In this document: positions 25,527 to 33,960 of the stretch, in pieces
Numbering within the stretch: the first letter of the stretch is position 1
How the letters are laid out: each line of letters starts with the position of its first letter
Assembly: GCA_021820665.1 (NCBI GenBank)
Contig: JAKADK010000018.1
Coordinates: 1 to 38,961 of the forward strand
Source of the DNA: Actinomycetes bacterium
GTDB taxonomy: Bacteria; Actinomycetota; Acidimicrobiia; Acidimicrobiales; RAAP-2
Length of the DNA stretch: 38,961 nt
Direction of reading: 5' to 3'
Position numbers and translations under genes: made by a program
Notes under the pieces: generated by a model
The model's database searches: none
Seen by the model: only the letters and a program-made list of their open reading frames with translations
What the model was told of the DNA's origin: nothing

Positions 25527-26069
25527 ATGGGGCAGTCCCCGCTCGACCCCGCGCAGCTCCTCGCCGACCTCCGGGAGGAGCGTCGCCGCCTGGCCTGGGA
25601 GCCACTGCCCCCGACTCCTCTGGCCGAGCCCTGGGACAGACCGGGTGTCGCCGGGCTGGAGTCTCTGGCCTACCTCCACCGGCACTGGACGTTGGAAGGT
25701 GGCGGTGCGAACGGGGACGCTGCGCACGTGGGTGGCGGTGCCCGGCACCGGCTCGAACGGCTCGGCCGGCGCCTGGTTGCCCACCTGCTCTCTCCCTATC
25801 TGGTCCAAGAGCGCGACCTGCGTGCCAACGTCGTCCAGACCGTCGACGCGCTGGCCCGGCGGCTCGACGAGCTGACCCAACGCGTCGAGGCGGTGGTCGA
25901 TGCCGACGCGGCGCGCCAGGAAGCCGAGGCGCGACGGCTGGCCGAGCTGGCCGCCTGGCTCCACACGGCGGTGCCGGCCGCACCACCGGGCAACGGCGGC
26001 CGCGCGCCGGGATGCACGGCTCCGGAGTCGGACGGCGAACCGGCACCGGGTAGCGTCGGGCCCCGCTGA
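25527..26069 (+). CDS. Uncharacterised coiled-coil protein of the glycan locus
   Basis: This 180-residue hydrophilic protein matches nothing I recognise firmly. The N-terminal half contains LLADLREERRRLAWEPLPPT and GLESLAYLHRHWTLEGG. Residues about 70-150 form amphipathic helices and a likely coiled coil (VQTVDALARRLDELTQRVEA, then AARQEAEARRLAELAAWLH). The C-terminus is Pro- and Gly-rich. Similar helical stalks occur as N-terminal extensions of O-antigen-type glycosyl- or methyltransferases, so it may be a scaffold for the GT encoded 44 bases downstream. ATG 25527 is preferred because GAGGAGG (25511-25517) is nine bases upstream; ATG 25491 in the same frame is an alternative. Confidence 0.7.
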   Translation: MGQSPLDPAQLLADLREERRRLAWEPLPPTPLAEPWDRPGVAGLESLAYLHRHWTLEGGGANGDAAHVGGGARHRLERLGRRLVAHLLSPYLVQERDLRANVVQTVDALARRLDELTQRVEAVVDADAARQEAEARRLAELAAWLHTAVPAAPPGNGGRAPGCTAPESDGEPAPGSVGPR

Positions 26070-26113
26070 CGCCCCGATCCCCCGTTGACCGCCCCTTCCC
26101 TCCGCCCGGCTCG

Positions 26114-27286
26114 GTGACCTCCATCGCCCCCCCGAGCGCACCGTCCTCCTCTGGTCGGACCGCCGTGGTCCTGACCGAGCGCTGGAGCGCACGTGACGAG
26201 GACGGATGGTTCGTCCGCCAGGTTGCAGGCGCCCTGGCGTGCGCCGGTGACGTGCACGTGGTCACCACCGAAGGCGCCGTGCCGCGCCGGCACACCGACA
26301 GCGTGTTCACCGTGCACGAGCTGGCCCGACCGGCGGGGGCCGGCGAGCGTCTCCGGAACGGCTTGCTGGTCGAGGCGTTCGCCGCCCAGGGACAGGGGGT
26401 GCCCGGGTCGATCGCAACCAGCCTGGCCGCCCGGGCGTCGAGCCACTGGGACGGCGCCGACCGTGCCGTCGCCGCCATCGCCCCCGACCTGGTCGTCGTG
26501 GCCGGACCCGGCGGGGCGGCCGGGTTGCAGGTAGTGGGCGGTGCGGCGGGCGACGCGCCGGTGACGCTGGTGCCACTGCTCCACGACGGAGCGCCGGTCG
26601 ACCCCGGACGGTACGGCGCGGGACCGGTCCTCGACCGGGTGGCCTCGGTCGTCACCGCCACGCCCGGCGAGCGCGACACCGCCCGGCTTCTCCCGATCGA
26701 TCAGGGAACCTGCATCGACGTCGGCGTTCCCCTCCGTGCCGACCCCAATGCCCGGCGGGAGCCCAACACGTACATCGGCAGTGACGACTACGTGCTGGTG
26801 CTGGCCGGTGTGACCAGCGACGCCGCCGACCTGCGAGCCGACCTGGCCCGCCTGGTGCGCCTGGCGTTCCCGGGCCGTCCGGTCGGGATCGTGGCCACCA
26901 ACGCCTTCGAGGTCTGGCATCACGGACGCTCCACCGTCGGATGGGCTATCGAGCGCAGCGGGGACCTGTTGCGGCTCATGGCCTGGGCCGCGGTGGTCGT
27001 CGACCTGCGCCCCGGGCCCCTGGTGGCCCGGCGGGCGATCGAGTCCCTCCTCCACGGGACCCCGGTCGTCGTCCCCGAGCAGAGTGCCGCCCGGCAGCAC
27101 GCCGCCGCCGGGGGCGGCCTGTGGTTCGCCACCCCCCAGGAGCTCCTGTCGTGCCTGGACGCCCTGGAGGATCCCGGGGTGCGAGCAGCACTGGGCGACC
27201 AGGGGAACGAGGCCGCGACCCGGCACTACGGCTCGCCCGAAGCGTTCGTCGAGCGAGTGCTGGGAGCCGTCGGATGGGGCACGTAG
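26114..27286 (+). CDS. GT-B-like glycosyltransferase (GT4-type), divergent
   Basis: This 390-residue protein starts at GTG 26114. The N-terminal half (TAVVLTERWSARDEDGWFVR, then a DVHVVTTEG strand and DLVVVAGPGG) and the C-terminal half (LLRLMAWAAVVVDLRPGPL, RAIESLLHGTPVVVPEQSAA, GLWFATPQELLSCLDALED) have the two-domain layout of GT-B enzymes. The segment AIESLLHGTPVVVPE corresponds to the donor-site E-x7-E region of GT4 transferases, but the first Glu is poorly conserved (LVARRAIES). It may be an inactive or unusual member. It probably forms an operon with the coiled-coil protein upstream. Confidence 0.7.
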   Translation: MTSIAPPSAPSSSGRTAVVLTERWSARDEDGWFVRQVAGALACAGDVHVVTTEGAVPRRHTDSVFTVHELARPAGAGERLRNGLLVEAFAAQGQGVPGSIATSLAARASSHWDGADRAVAAIAPDLVVVAGPGGAAGLQVVGGAAGDAPVTLVPLLHDGAPVDPGRYGAGPVLDRVASVVTATPGERDTARLLPIDQGTCIDVGVPLRADPNARREPNTYIGSDDYVLVLAGVTSDAADLRADLARLVRLAFPGRPVGIVATNAFEVWHHGRSTVGWAIERSGDLLRLMAWAAVVVDLRPGPLVARRAIESLLHGTPVVVPEQSAARQHAAAGGGLWFATPQELLSCLDALEDPGVRAALGDQGNEAATRHYGSPEAFVERVLGAVGWGT

Positions 27287-27456
27287 TGCGAGAGCCGGGG
27301 TGCCGGCGCCTGCGGCACTCGATCCGGGCAAACGCGCGATCCGGGGATCGGGCATCGGATCGACGGCGTTGCTGGTCCACTCGACCGGGAGGGACCAGGA
27401 GGCCGTGCATCGGCGTCTGACAGGTACCGGTTCTGGGCCCGTTCCGCTCGGTGGCG

Positions 27457-27462
27457 TAGCAT
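27457..27462 (+). promoter_or_regulatory. Possible -10 box of the membrane protein gene
   Basis: TAGCAT fits the TANNNT consensus. It lies eight bases before the ATG at 27471, which would give a leaderless or nearly leaderless transcript. No clear -35 is visible, and no ribosome site is seen before that ATG. Confidence 0.3.
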
Positions 27463-27470
27463 CAGCCGCT

Positions 27471-29420
27471 ATGGATGGTCTGGCCGGCGCCGTCGGCCGG
27501 CGCGTCGGGATCCCTTCTGACGTCCAGGATGACCGTTCACCCGGAGCCTCTTCGGACCCCGGGGTGGGCGACGTGGCATCAGACACGGGCAACCTCGGAG
27601 GGAAGAACGCGAGGCGGTGGGTCCCCGGTGCACTGGCGCTCGTCGCCTACCTCGCCCTCGCCGTCTTCGCCTACAACCATACGAGCCTGTTCGGATCGGC
27701 CCGGCTCCCCCAGTACGCCAGTGGTGATCAGGTCCAAGAGGTCTGGTTCCTGGCCTGGCCGGTGTACGCCATCACCCACGGCCACAACCCGTTCATCACC
27801 ACGTGGATGAACTATCCGCTCGGCGTGAACCTCACCGATAACACCTCCATGCCGCTTCTCGGCATCCTGGGGATGCCGATTACCCTGACGCTAGGGCCGG
27901 TGGCGGCCTACAACCTGCTCCTGGTGACGGCGTTCACGTCGTCGGCCCTCGCCATGTGCCTGGTGCTGCGCCGGTGGGTTCGCTGGTGGCCGGCCGCCTT
28001 CGCCGGTGGCCTGCTCTACGGCTTCTCTCCCTTCATGATCGGGGAGGGGAACGGACATCTCTTCCTCACCTTCGCCCCCCTCCCTCCCATCATCGTGCTG
28101 GTCGTCGACGAGATCGTGGTGCGGCAACGACGGCGCCCGGTCAGGATGGGACTGCTCCTGGGAGTCCTCGCCGCCGCCGAGTACTACATCTCCCCCGAAG
28201 TGCTCGCCATGACGGCGGTCATGGCCGGTGTCGGTGTGGCGCTCATTGCCGCAACCCACCCGCACTCCGTGAGGGAGCATGCGGATCACGTTGTCCGGTC
28301 GTTGGTTGCCGGCGGCCTCCTGTGTGCGGCCGCCATCGCCTACCCGTTGTGGCTGACACTCTTCGGCCCCCAGCACATCGTCGGACCTCCGCACCCGCTG
28401 TCGTTCTTCGCCCACTACCCCGGTGACCTGCTGGGAGGGATCGTCCCCACCACCTCCCAGCACCTGGGACCGGCCAGCCTGAAGGCGACCGGCGACCGGT
28501 TTACCAGCGGTGACGTGACCGAGAACGGCATGTACCTGGGGATCCCCCTCATCTGCGTGCTCGCTGGACTGACGTGGGCCCTCCGGAAGGTCCGTGTCCT
28601 GGTGTTCGCCTCGGCCATGGTGGTCTGCGCCTACGCACTGGCGCTTGGGCCCCGGCTCACCATCGACGGCCAGGCGACCGGCATCCGCATGCCGTACACC
28701 ATCCTGCGCCACATCCCGTTCGTCCAGGACATTCTCCCGGTCCGTTTTTCTCTGTTCATCCAGCTCTTCGCAGCGATGGCGCTCGCGATCGGCCTCGATC
28801 GGCTCTGGTGGAGAACCTCGACGTGGCGGACACGAGCACGGGGGCCCTTCCACCACCGGTTGCCCTGGACGGTGGTCACGAGCGTGATTGCCGTCGCTGC
28901 GCTCCTACCCCTCGTTCCGCAGCTGCCCTACCACGGCGCTCCCACTGCCATCGCCCCGTTCGTGGTCGGCAGTGGCCCCGGTCAGATCCCGGCGAACAGT
29001 GTGGTCCTCTACTACCCCTACCCGGGCCCTCTGAGCACCCAGGGAATGCTCCTCCAGGCAGCCGATAGGATGAGGTTCAAGATCGTGGGAGGTTACAGCC
29101 TCGTTCCCGCGCCCGGCGGCCATGGCGATGCGCAATCGACCGTCCTCCAGCCTTCAGCGCCGGAGGCGATCTTCTCCGAGAGCTATTCGGGTCTACAACC
29201 TGGAAATCGGTACCCGCCCATAGACCCCGTGACCGTCGCAGCACTGCGGACGTTCCTCGCAGACTACCGGATCCAGACGGTTCTGCTCGATCCGGTTGGA
29301 GCAAACCCCGGTCTCGTCATCCGTTACGTCAACGCGACACTCGGCCCGCCACAGCGCCGAGGAGAATATCGAGCCTGGTTCGATGTCAGCCAGCGACTCA
29401 CCAGCCACGAGGATGGATGA
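27471..29420 (+). CDS. Multi-pass membrane protein, GT-C/YfhO-like
   Basis: This 649-residue integral membrane protein has about ten to twelve hydrophobic helices between residues 45 and 490, then a C-terminal extracytoplasmic domain of about 160 residues (NSVVLYYPYPGPLSTQGM, RMRFKIVGGYSLVPAPGGHG). The early loop between helices 1 and 2 carries GDQVQEVWFLAWPVYAITHG and FITTWMNYPLGVNLTDNT. This resembles the first loop of GT-C glycosyltransferases, where an acidic residue is catalytic, so a polyprenyl-sugar-dependent transferase is likely but not proven. ATG 27471 is chosen because the first helix follows at a sensible distance; the frame is open upstream to 27084 but overlaps the GT-B gene. 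It converges with the large GT fusion gene. Confidence 0.75.
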   Translation: MDGLAGAVGRRVGIPSDVQDDRSPGASSDPGVGDVASDTGNLGGKNARRWVPGALALVAYLALAVFAYNHTSLFGSARLPQYASGDQVQEVWFLAWPVYAITHGHNPFITTWMNYPLGVNLTDNTSMPLLGILGMPITLTLGPVAAYNLLLVTAFTSSALAMCLVLRRWVRWWPAAFAGGLLYGFSPFMIGEGNGHLFLTFAPLPPIIVLVVDEIVVRQRRRPVRMGLLLGVLAAAEYYISPEVLAMTAVMAGVGVALIAATHPHSVREHADHVVRSLVAGGLLCAAAIAYPLWLTLFGPQHIVGPPHPLSFFAHYPGDLLGGIVPTTSQHLGPASLKATGDRFTSGDVTENGMYLGIPLICVLAGLTWALRKVRVLVFASAMVVCAYALALGPRLTIDGQATGIRMPYTILRHIPFVQDILPVRFSLFIQLFAAMALAIGLDRLWWRTSTWRTRARGPFHHRLPWTVVTSVIAVAALLPLVPQLPYHGAPTAIAPFVVGSGPGQIPANSVVLYYPYPGPLSTQGMLLQAADRMRFKIVGGYSLVPAPGGHGDAQSTVLQPSAPEAIFSESYSGLQPGNRYPPIDPVTVAALRTFLADYRIQTVLLDPVGANPGLVIRYVNATLGPPQRRGEYRAWFDVSQRLTSHEDG

Positions 29421-29538
29421 CGGCTCGGCCGATTCCACGGTGCCGGCGTTCCTGGAAGTCAACTGTCACCGGACGACTCTGCTTGGCCGGCGACAGGCGC
29501 GCACGACCGCCGCCCGATGCCGGTGAGTCCCGTCACAA

Positions 29539-32187
29539 CTACCACTGTCGGCTTCGTCTCGGCGCGCAGCGGTCGGTCGACATGGCAGCGCGACCTGTTG
29601 AGGACCCGTAACGCCGGTCCAACCGGGCGTAGGCCGATCTCCCCGCCCGGCTCAGCAGTCGACGGAGATCCGCCGTTCGGCGATCACCGGGCTGACGCGA
29701 CCCTGTGCCGGCGACACGGGCCACCGCTTCGAGCTGGCGGGCCCGGGTGGCCTGGATCTCGGCGAACCGGTTGCGCACGAACGCTGCCCGCTGGTCGAGC
29801 CCGTGTTCGGCGAGCACCCGCTCCCGAGCCAGACGGCCCTTGGCCGCCGCCTCCTCGGGATGACCATAGACGTGGCGCATGAGCGTGGCCGCCGCCGCCA
29901 GGTCGGGCTCGGCCCAACGGGCACCCTCCGGGTAGGGGTCGCACCCCGCCGGGACCACCCCCGGCATCCACGGCACGAGGTAGGCCGTGTCCCGGTCCAT
30001 GAAGTCGAGGTTCCCCGAGTAGGCCGTGGCGATGACCGGCTTGCCCAGCGCCATGGCTTCGGCGATGGTCAGGCCGAACCCCTCGCTGCGATGCAGTGAG
30101 ACGTAACAGTCCGCTGCGGCCATGAGGGCGGCGTTCTCCCCGGCGTCAAGGTAGTGGTCGATCACCACGATGTCGGGACGGCCCCGGGCGGCCCACTTGA
30201 TCCGCTCCAGGTCGGCGACCTGGCGATCCCCGTTGATCACCTTCACCACGAGGACGGGACCGGCACCGGGAGCGAAGGCCTGGGCGAATGCCGTGATGAG
30301 GCCGATCGGGTTCTTGCGTTCCAGGATCGAGAAGAGGTCGAAGCAGAACAAAAACGTGAACCGGTCGTCCGGGATCCCGAGGGCGGCCCGGTCGACGTGA
30401 TCCGGTGGGGCGGGTTCGACGATCGGGTGCGGAAATGCGTAGACAGGTTTCGTCGTCACGGAAGCGATCGCAGCCCGGGTGAACGACGACACCGCCCACA
30501 CCTCGTCGACGAGATCGAGGGCGGGCCAGAACACCTCCGGGAACATCTCGAGCTCCCAGGCCCATTGCCCGATCGTGTAGCGCCCGGCGAAGAACGCCGG
30601 GCCTGCCTCGCTGGCGAAGTGGGCAAGCTGATCGGCGTTGACCACCACAACGTTCACGTCCAGATCCCGCCCGTCCGTCCCCACCATCCCGAAGGGATCA
30701 TCCTGGCGGCTCGGGGTCCGTCGGAACCCCACGGTCGTGAACGGCAACCCGGTGGCCGCCACCACCCGGGCGGTGAGGCGGGCTCCCTCCCCGATCCCGA
30801 GCTCGGCGTTCAGGTACCCTGCCACCACGATGCCCGGGTGGAGGGCGTCGGGGGGTGCCCAGGTACCAGCCAGCCTGGCGGCCGTGGGGATGCCCCCCGG
30901 TGGTGGACCACCGTCCTGGTCACCGTCGGTCACGTCGACGAGCAGGCTCTTGGGAAGGCGACCGGCAGCCACCTCGCCAGCCGCCCAGTCGAGCAACCGC
31001 GTGCGATCGGCACCTTGGGGATCCGGGAAGATCGGGTGGAGATCGGGACGCAGCCCGTAGAGGGTGGCGAAGTAGATGCTGAGATGACCGGGATCCCCTT
31101 CGACGTCGGGCGGACGGTTCAGCTGGTCGATCACCTGGTCGACCTCCCGGGGATCGAACGGGTCGAGGGGCAGCGGAGGGAGGGATCCGTTGCTCCGGGT
31201 ACGTGACCGCTCCGGCGCTCGACCCTCGGCCTCGTCGACCCACCCCCGGTAGACGTGACGGACGGTCCGGTCGACCGGGGTGCCGTCGGCCATGGTCGCC
31301 AACCCGTAGGGCACGAGGTTGTCGACGCCGTAGCCATGGGCGCGGAGCTGCGTGCCGTAGGCATCGGCGAGCCGGGCCAGATCGGGGTGCTCGCTCAGGA
31401 GGATTCGGGGACGATCGCCCTGGTGGCGGCTCAACAGGTAGGGGACGTCGGGGGTGTAGCCACTGAAGTGGAAGAAGGCCAGGGGACGTCCGTCCACCTC
31501 GAAGCGATCGCCGGCCCAACGCAGCGTGCGACCGTGCAGGTTCCAGTAGGCCACGTTGTACGAGGTGTCCCGCACGATCGCCAGGTCATAGCACCCGGGG
31601 GCGAAGTCGACCCACCGTTGGTCGACAAAGCGCATCCCGGGAGGGTCGATCGTGCACTCCCGGCTGAGCCGCTCCTGCCAGAACGCCAGGAACGGGGCGG
31701 CTGCCGGGCTCACCCCGATACACCCGAGGTTGTAGATGCCAGCCGCCAGGATCGTGCGGTCGTCGGTCTTCTTCCCGTCCAGGGGGTAGGGCACGGTGGT
31801 ATGCGGGGTGAGCACGATGCCATGGCGCACGGCCAGGTCGGCCAGGTCGTCGAGAGAGGAGAACACCTGGATGTCGGGGTCGAGATAGAGGACGGCGGGC
31901 GCGCCGGCGTCGAGGAGCGCCCGGAGCAACCAGGGCTTGAGGGAGGTGGAGAACTCCGTCACGTCGTAGAGCATGGCCATCCGGTGGAGCTCGGCCACGT
32001 CTGTTCCCAGGTCCTCCAGGCGGAGCAGCTCGAAGGGCTCCGCTGCCGCGTCGACCTCACCGGCGACGTCGTCGATGATGAGCGCCGTGAGCCGACCGCC
32101 GGGGTGGGTCTCCCCAAAGGATGTCGCCAGCGTCCGGACGAAAGGCAGGTAGTTCCGGGCCGCGATCGTGCACACGTGGACGGGCAA
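29539..32187 (-). CDS. Fused glycosyltransferase: GT-A (GT8-like) plus GT-B (GT4) domains
   Basis: This 882-residue protein joins two transferases. Residues about 1-310 form a GT-A domain with the metal-binding DxD in LYLDPDIQVFSS (Asp103, Asp105), FVDQRWVDFAPGCYD and FFHFSGYTPD. Residues about 455-830 form a GT4 domain with GYLNAELGIGEGARL (phosphate-loop-like start), FLFCFDLFSILERKNP, and the E-x7-E motif in HRSEGFGLTIAEAMALGKPV. Such fusions can add two successive sugars to one glycan. The start is TTG 32187, supported by AGGAGG (32194-32199) six bases upstream. The last 75 residues are Arg-rich and low in complexity, so the true functional end may be earlier. Confidence 0.9.
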   Translation of the reverse strand: MPVHVCTIAARNYLPFVRTLATSFGETHPGGRLTALIIDDVAGEVDAAAEPFELLRLEDLGTDVAELHRMAMLYDVTEFSTSLKPWLLRALLDAGAPAVLYLDPDIQVFSSLDDLADLAVRHGIVLTPHTTVPYPLDGKKTDDRTILAAGIYNLGCIGVSPAAAPFLAFWQERLSRECTIDPPGMRFVDQRWVDFAPGCYDLAIVRDTSYNVAYWNLHGRTLRWAGDRFEVDGRPLAFFHFSGYTPDVPYLLSRHQGDRPRILLSEHPDLARLADAYGTQLRAHGYGVDNLVPYGLATMADGTPVDRTVRHVYRGWVDEAEGRAPERSRTRSNGSLPPLPLDPFDPREVDQVIDQLNRPPDVEGDPGHLSIYFATLYGLRPDLHPIFPDPQGADRTRLLDWAAGEVAAGRLPKSLLVDVTDGDQDGGPPPGGIPTAARLAGTWAPPDALHPGIVVAGYLNAELGIGEGARLTARVVAATGLPFTTVGFRRTPSRQDDPFGMVGTDGRDLDVNVVVVNADQLAHFASEAGPAFFAGRYTIGQWAWELEMFPEVFWPALDLVDEVWAVSSFTRAAIASVTTKPVYAFPHPIVEPAPPDHVDRAALGIPDDRFTFLFCFDLFSILERKNPIGLITAFAQAFAPGAGPVLVVKVINGDRQVADLERIKWAARGRPDIVVIDHYLDAGENAALMAAADCYVSLHRSEGFGLTIAEAMALGKPVIATAYSGNLDFMDRDTAYLVPWMPGVVPAGCDPYPEGARWAEPDLAAAATLMRHVYGHPEEAAAKGRLARERVLAEHGLDQRAAFVRNRFAEIQATRARQLEAVARVAGTGSRQPGDRRTADLRRLLSRAGRSAYARLDRRYGSSTGRAAMSTDRCAPRRSRQW

Positions 32188-32349
32188 CGCATTCCTCCTG
32201 CCGGCGACCGGATCGACGGAGGAAGGCTAGCGCCTCGATGCCGGCGGCTGGCTCATCGGCGGAGGCTTCTGGCTCGCTTGGGACGACCGTTCCACCACCT
32301 GGGCCGCCAGTGGTCGTAGCCGTGCCGGAACGGGGTCGCCATGGCGAAG

Positions 32350-32393
32350 ACCATGGTGCCGAACGAAGGGGACCATGGTGTCGAACGAAGGGG
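32350..32393 (+). repeat. 22-bp direct repeat upstream of the TetR gene
   Basis: ACCATGGTGCCGAACGAAGG followed by GG (32350-32371) is repeated at 32372-32393 with one change (C to T). Each copy contains the palindrome CCATGG. The pair lies 28 to 71 bases before the TetR-family start, where operators are usual, so autoregulation through these repeats is possible. Confidence 0.7.
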
Positions 32394-32420
32394 ACCGAGG
32401 GAAGCCGAGGAGGAGGACCG

Positions 32421-33104
32421 ATGATTGCACTACGCGTGCAACCAGTTCCACCGAGGGTCTACCATCACTCGATGGCGAGCACCGAGATGTCCGACGGCGG
32501 GGACAGGGTATCGGACCCCAGGTCGACCCCCACGGTAGACGGCCGGCTCCTCCGGGGTGAACGGTCGCGCCAGGCGATCGCCGAGGCGATGATCGCCCTG
32601 GTCGAGACCGGCAACCAGCGCCCGACGGCGCGGGCGATCGCCGAGCGGGCCGGGGTGTCCCTGCGGCTGGTCTTCCACCATTTCGACGACGTCGAAGCCG
32701 TCTTCGAAGCGGCCGGGAAGCTCCAGCACGATCGGCACTGGCGCTCGCTGCGCGCTCCCGACCCGGCCCTCCCGCTGGCGGCGCGCATCGAAGCACTGTG
32801 CCGGCAGCGACGGAAGCTCTTCGAAGAGATCTCCGCCGTCCGCCGCACGGCCTACGCCAGGGCCGGCCGGTCCCCGGCGCTCGCCCGGGTCCTCGCCGAC
32901 ACCCGCGAAGAGCTCCGGGCCGGCGTCGCCGCCACGTTCGCGCCGGAGCTCGACCGGGCCGGCGCCGACGCGCCCGGTCTCCTCGACCGACTGGACGTCG
33001 CCGCCGGATGGGAGACCTGGGACACACTCCGCGACCGCCTCTCCCGGTCACGAGACACCGCCGAGCAGACCGTGCGGCGCCTGCTGAGCGACCTCCTGGA
33101 CTGA
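32421..33104 (+). CDS. TetR/AcrR-family transcriptional regulator
   Basis: This 227-residue regulator has an N-terminal helix-turn-helix: RSRQAIAEAMIALVETGNQR, then ARAIAERAGVSLRLVFHHFD, the recognition helix of TetR proteins. The C-terminal ligand-binding half is helical and Arg/Ala-rich. ATG 32421 is chosen for its strong GAGGAGGAGG site (32407-32416); ATG 32472 in the same frame gives a 210-residue form without a good site. Two 22-base direct repeats upstream are candidate operators. It is divergent from the GT fusion gene and may control it. The last codons (LLD, stop) are the first copy of a nine-fold 14-base tandem array. Confidence 0.88.
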   Translation: MIALRVQPVPPRVYHHSMASTEMSDGGDRVSDPRSTPTVDGRLLRGERSRQAIAEAMIALVETGNQRPTARAIAERAGVSLRLVFHHFDDVEAVFEAAGKLQHDRHWRSLRAPDPALPLAARIEALCRQRRKLFEEISAVRRTAYARAGRSPALARVLADTREELRAGVAATFAPELDRAGADAPGLLDRLDVAAGWETWDTLRDRLSRSRDTAEQTVRRLLSDLLD

Positions 33105-33218
33105 CCCTCCTGGACTGACCCTCCTGGACTGACCCTCCTGGACTGACCCTCCTGGACTGACCCTCCTGGACTGACCCTCCTGGACTGACCCTCCTGGACT
33201 GACCCTCCTGGACTGACC
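33093..33218 (+). repeat. 14-bp x 9 tandem array starting inside the TetR gene
   Basis: CTCCTGGACTGACC is repeated nine times without a mismatch (starts at 33093, 33107, 33121 and so on to 33205). Degenerate copies continue to about 33255. The first copy is the 3' end of the TetR gene (codons for Leu, Leu, Asp and TGA). Each unit again carries CTGGACTGA. There are no unique spacers, so it is not a CRISPR array. It occupies the space between convergent genes. Confidence 0.95.
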
Positions 33219-33302
33219 GCCCCTCCCTCCTGGGCTCCTGGCCTGACCCCTCCTGGACGGCTCAGCGACCTCCCGGAAACCCGTGGCGACTGGCAACTGA
33301 CG

Positions 33303-33893
33303 TCACCGAACGACACCGACGGCGTTGAACCGCTCCAGCACCGGATGCCCCGCCCCCCACCGGACCGTCGTCAGCGACGCCGTGGCCAGGTGGAGGCGCC
33401 ACGACGCCTCAGGACCCAGCCCGAGCGCCCAGCACACGGCCGCCTTGATGGGCGACACGTGGCTCACGACCACCACGTCGCCCGGGCCGCGGGCACCCTC
33501 GTCGGCTCGGGCGAACAGCTCGGCACAGGCATCGTCCACCCGGAGGGAGGCGTCGGCCAACGACTCCCCGCCCGCCGGGCGGTAGCCGGGATCAGCCCGC
33601 CACGCCGCCCAGACCTCGCGGGGGACCTCATCGAGTGGTCGGGCGTCGAGCTCTCCGTAGTCGACCTCGATCCACCGCTCGTCGACCTCGATCGGGCACG
33701 GCAGGTCCAGGGCGCGGGCCGTCTCCACCGCCCGGCGAAGCGGGCTGGCGATCACCCGGGTCGCCCCGGCCACCAGGGGGGCGAGGGCGGCGGCTTGCCG
33801 GCGACCGCGATCGGTGAGCGGGGCGTCGGTCCGCCCGAGGAGCAGCCCGGCTGCGTTGCCGGTGGACTCGCCGTGACGCACCAGGATCAGCAC
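33303..33893 (-). CDS. Histidine phosphatase (phosphoglycerate mutase-like) family protein
   Basis: This 196-residue enzyme has the catalytic motif LVRHGESTGN near the N-terminus (phospho-acceptor His about residue 8), SPLRRAVETA with the second Arg, the acid residue in WIEVDYGELDARP, and the late His in VVVSHVSPIKAAVCWAL. It lacks the insertions of true glycolytic mutases and is closer to the CobC/PhoE-like phosphatases. The substrate is unknown. GTG 33893 is taken as the start because the RHG motif follows directly; no strong ribosome site is seen. The gene follows a zinc-ribbon gene on the same strand with 67 bases between and is probably in the same operon. Confidence 0.88.
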   Translation of the reverse strand: MLILVRHGESTGNAAGLLLGRTDAPLTDRGRRQAAALAPLVAGATRVIASPLRRAVETARALDLPCPIEVDERWIEVDYGELDARPLDEVPREVWAAWRADPGYRPAGGESLADASLRVDDACAELFARADEGARGPGDVVVVSHVSPIKAAVCWALGLGPEASWRLHLATASLTTVRWGAGHPVLERFNAVGVVR

Positions 33894-33960
33894 GGCCGAG
33901 CCCCCGGCCCGACCGGAGGGCGCTCCGTCCCCAGGACACCGCCGACGCTCCCCCGGACGC

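Noticed and set aside
33093..33255. CRISPR-like short repeat array
   Set aside because: The 14-bp units are directly adjacent with no spacers, and no cas genes are present.
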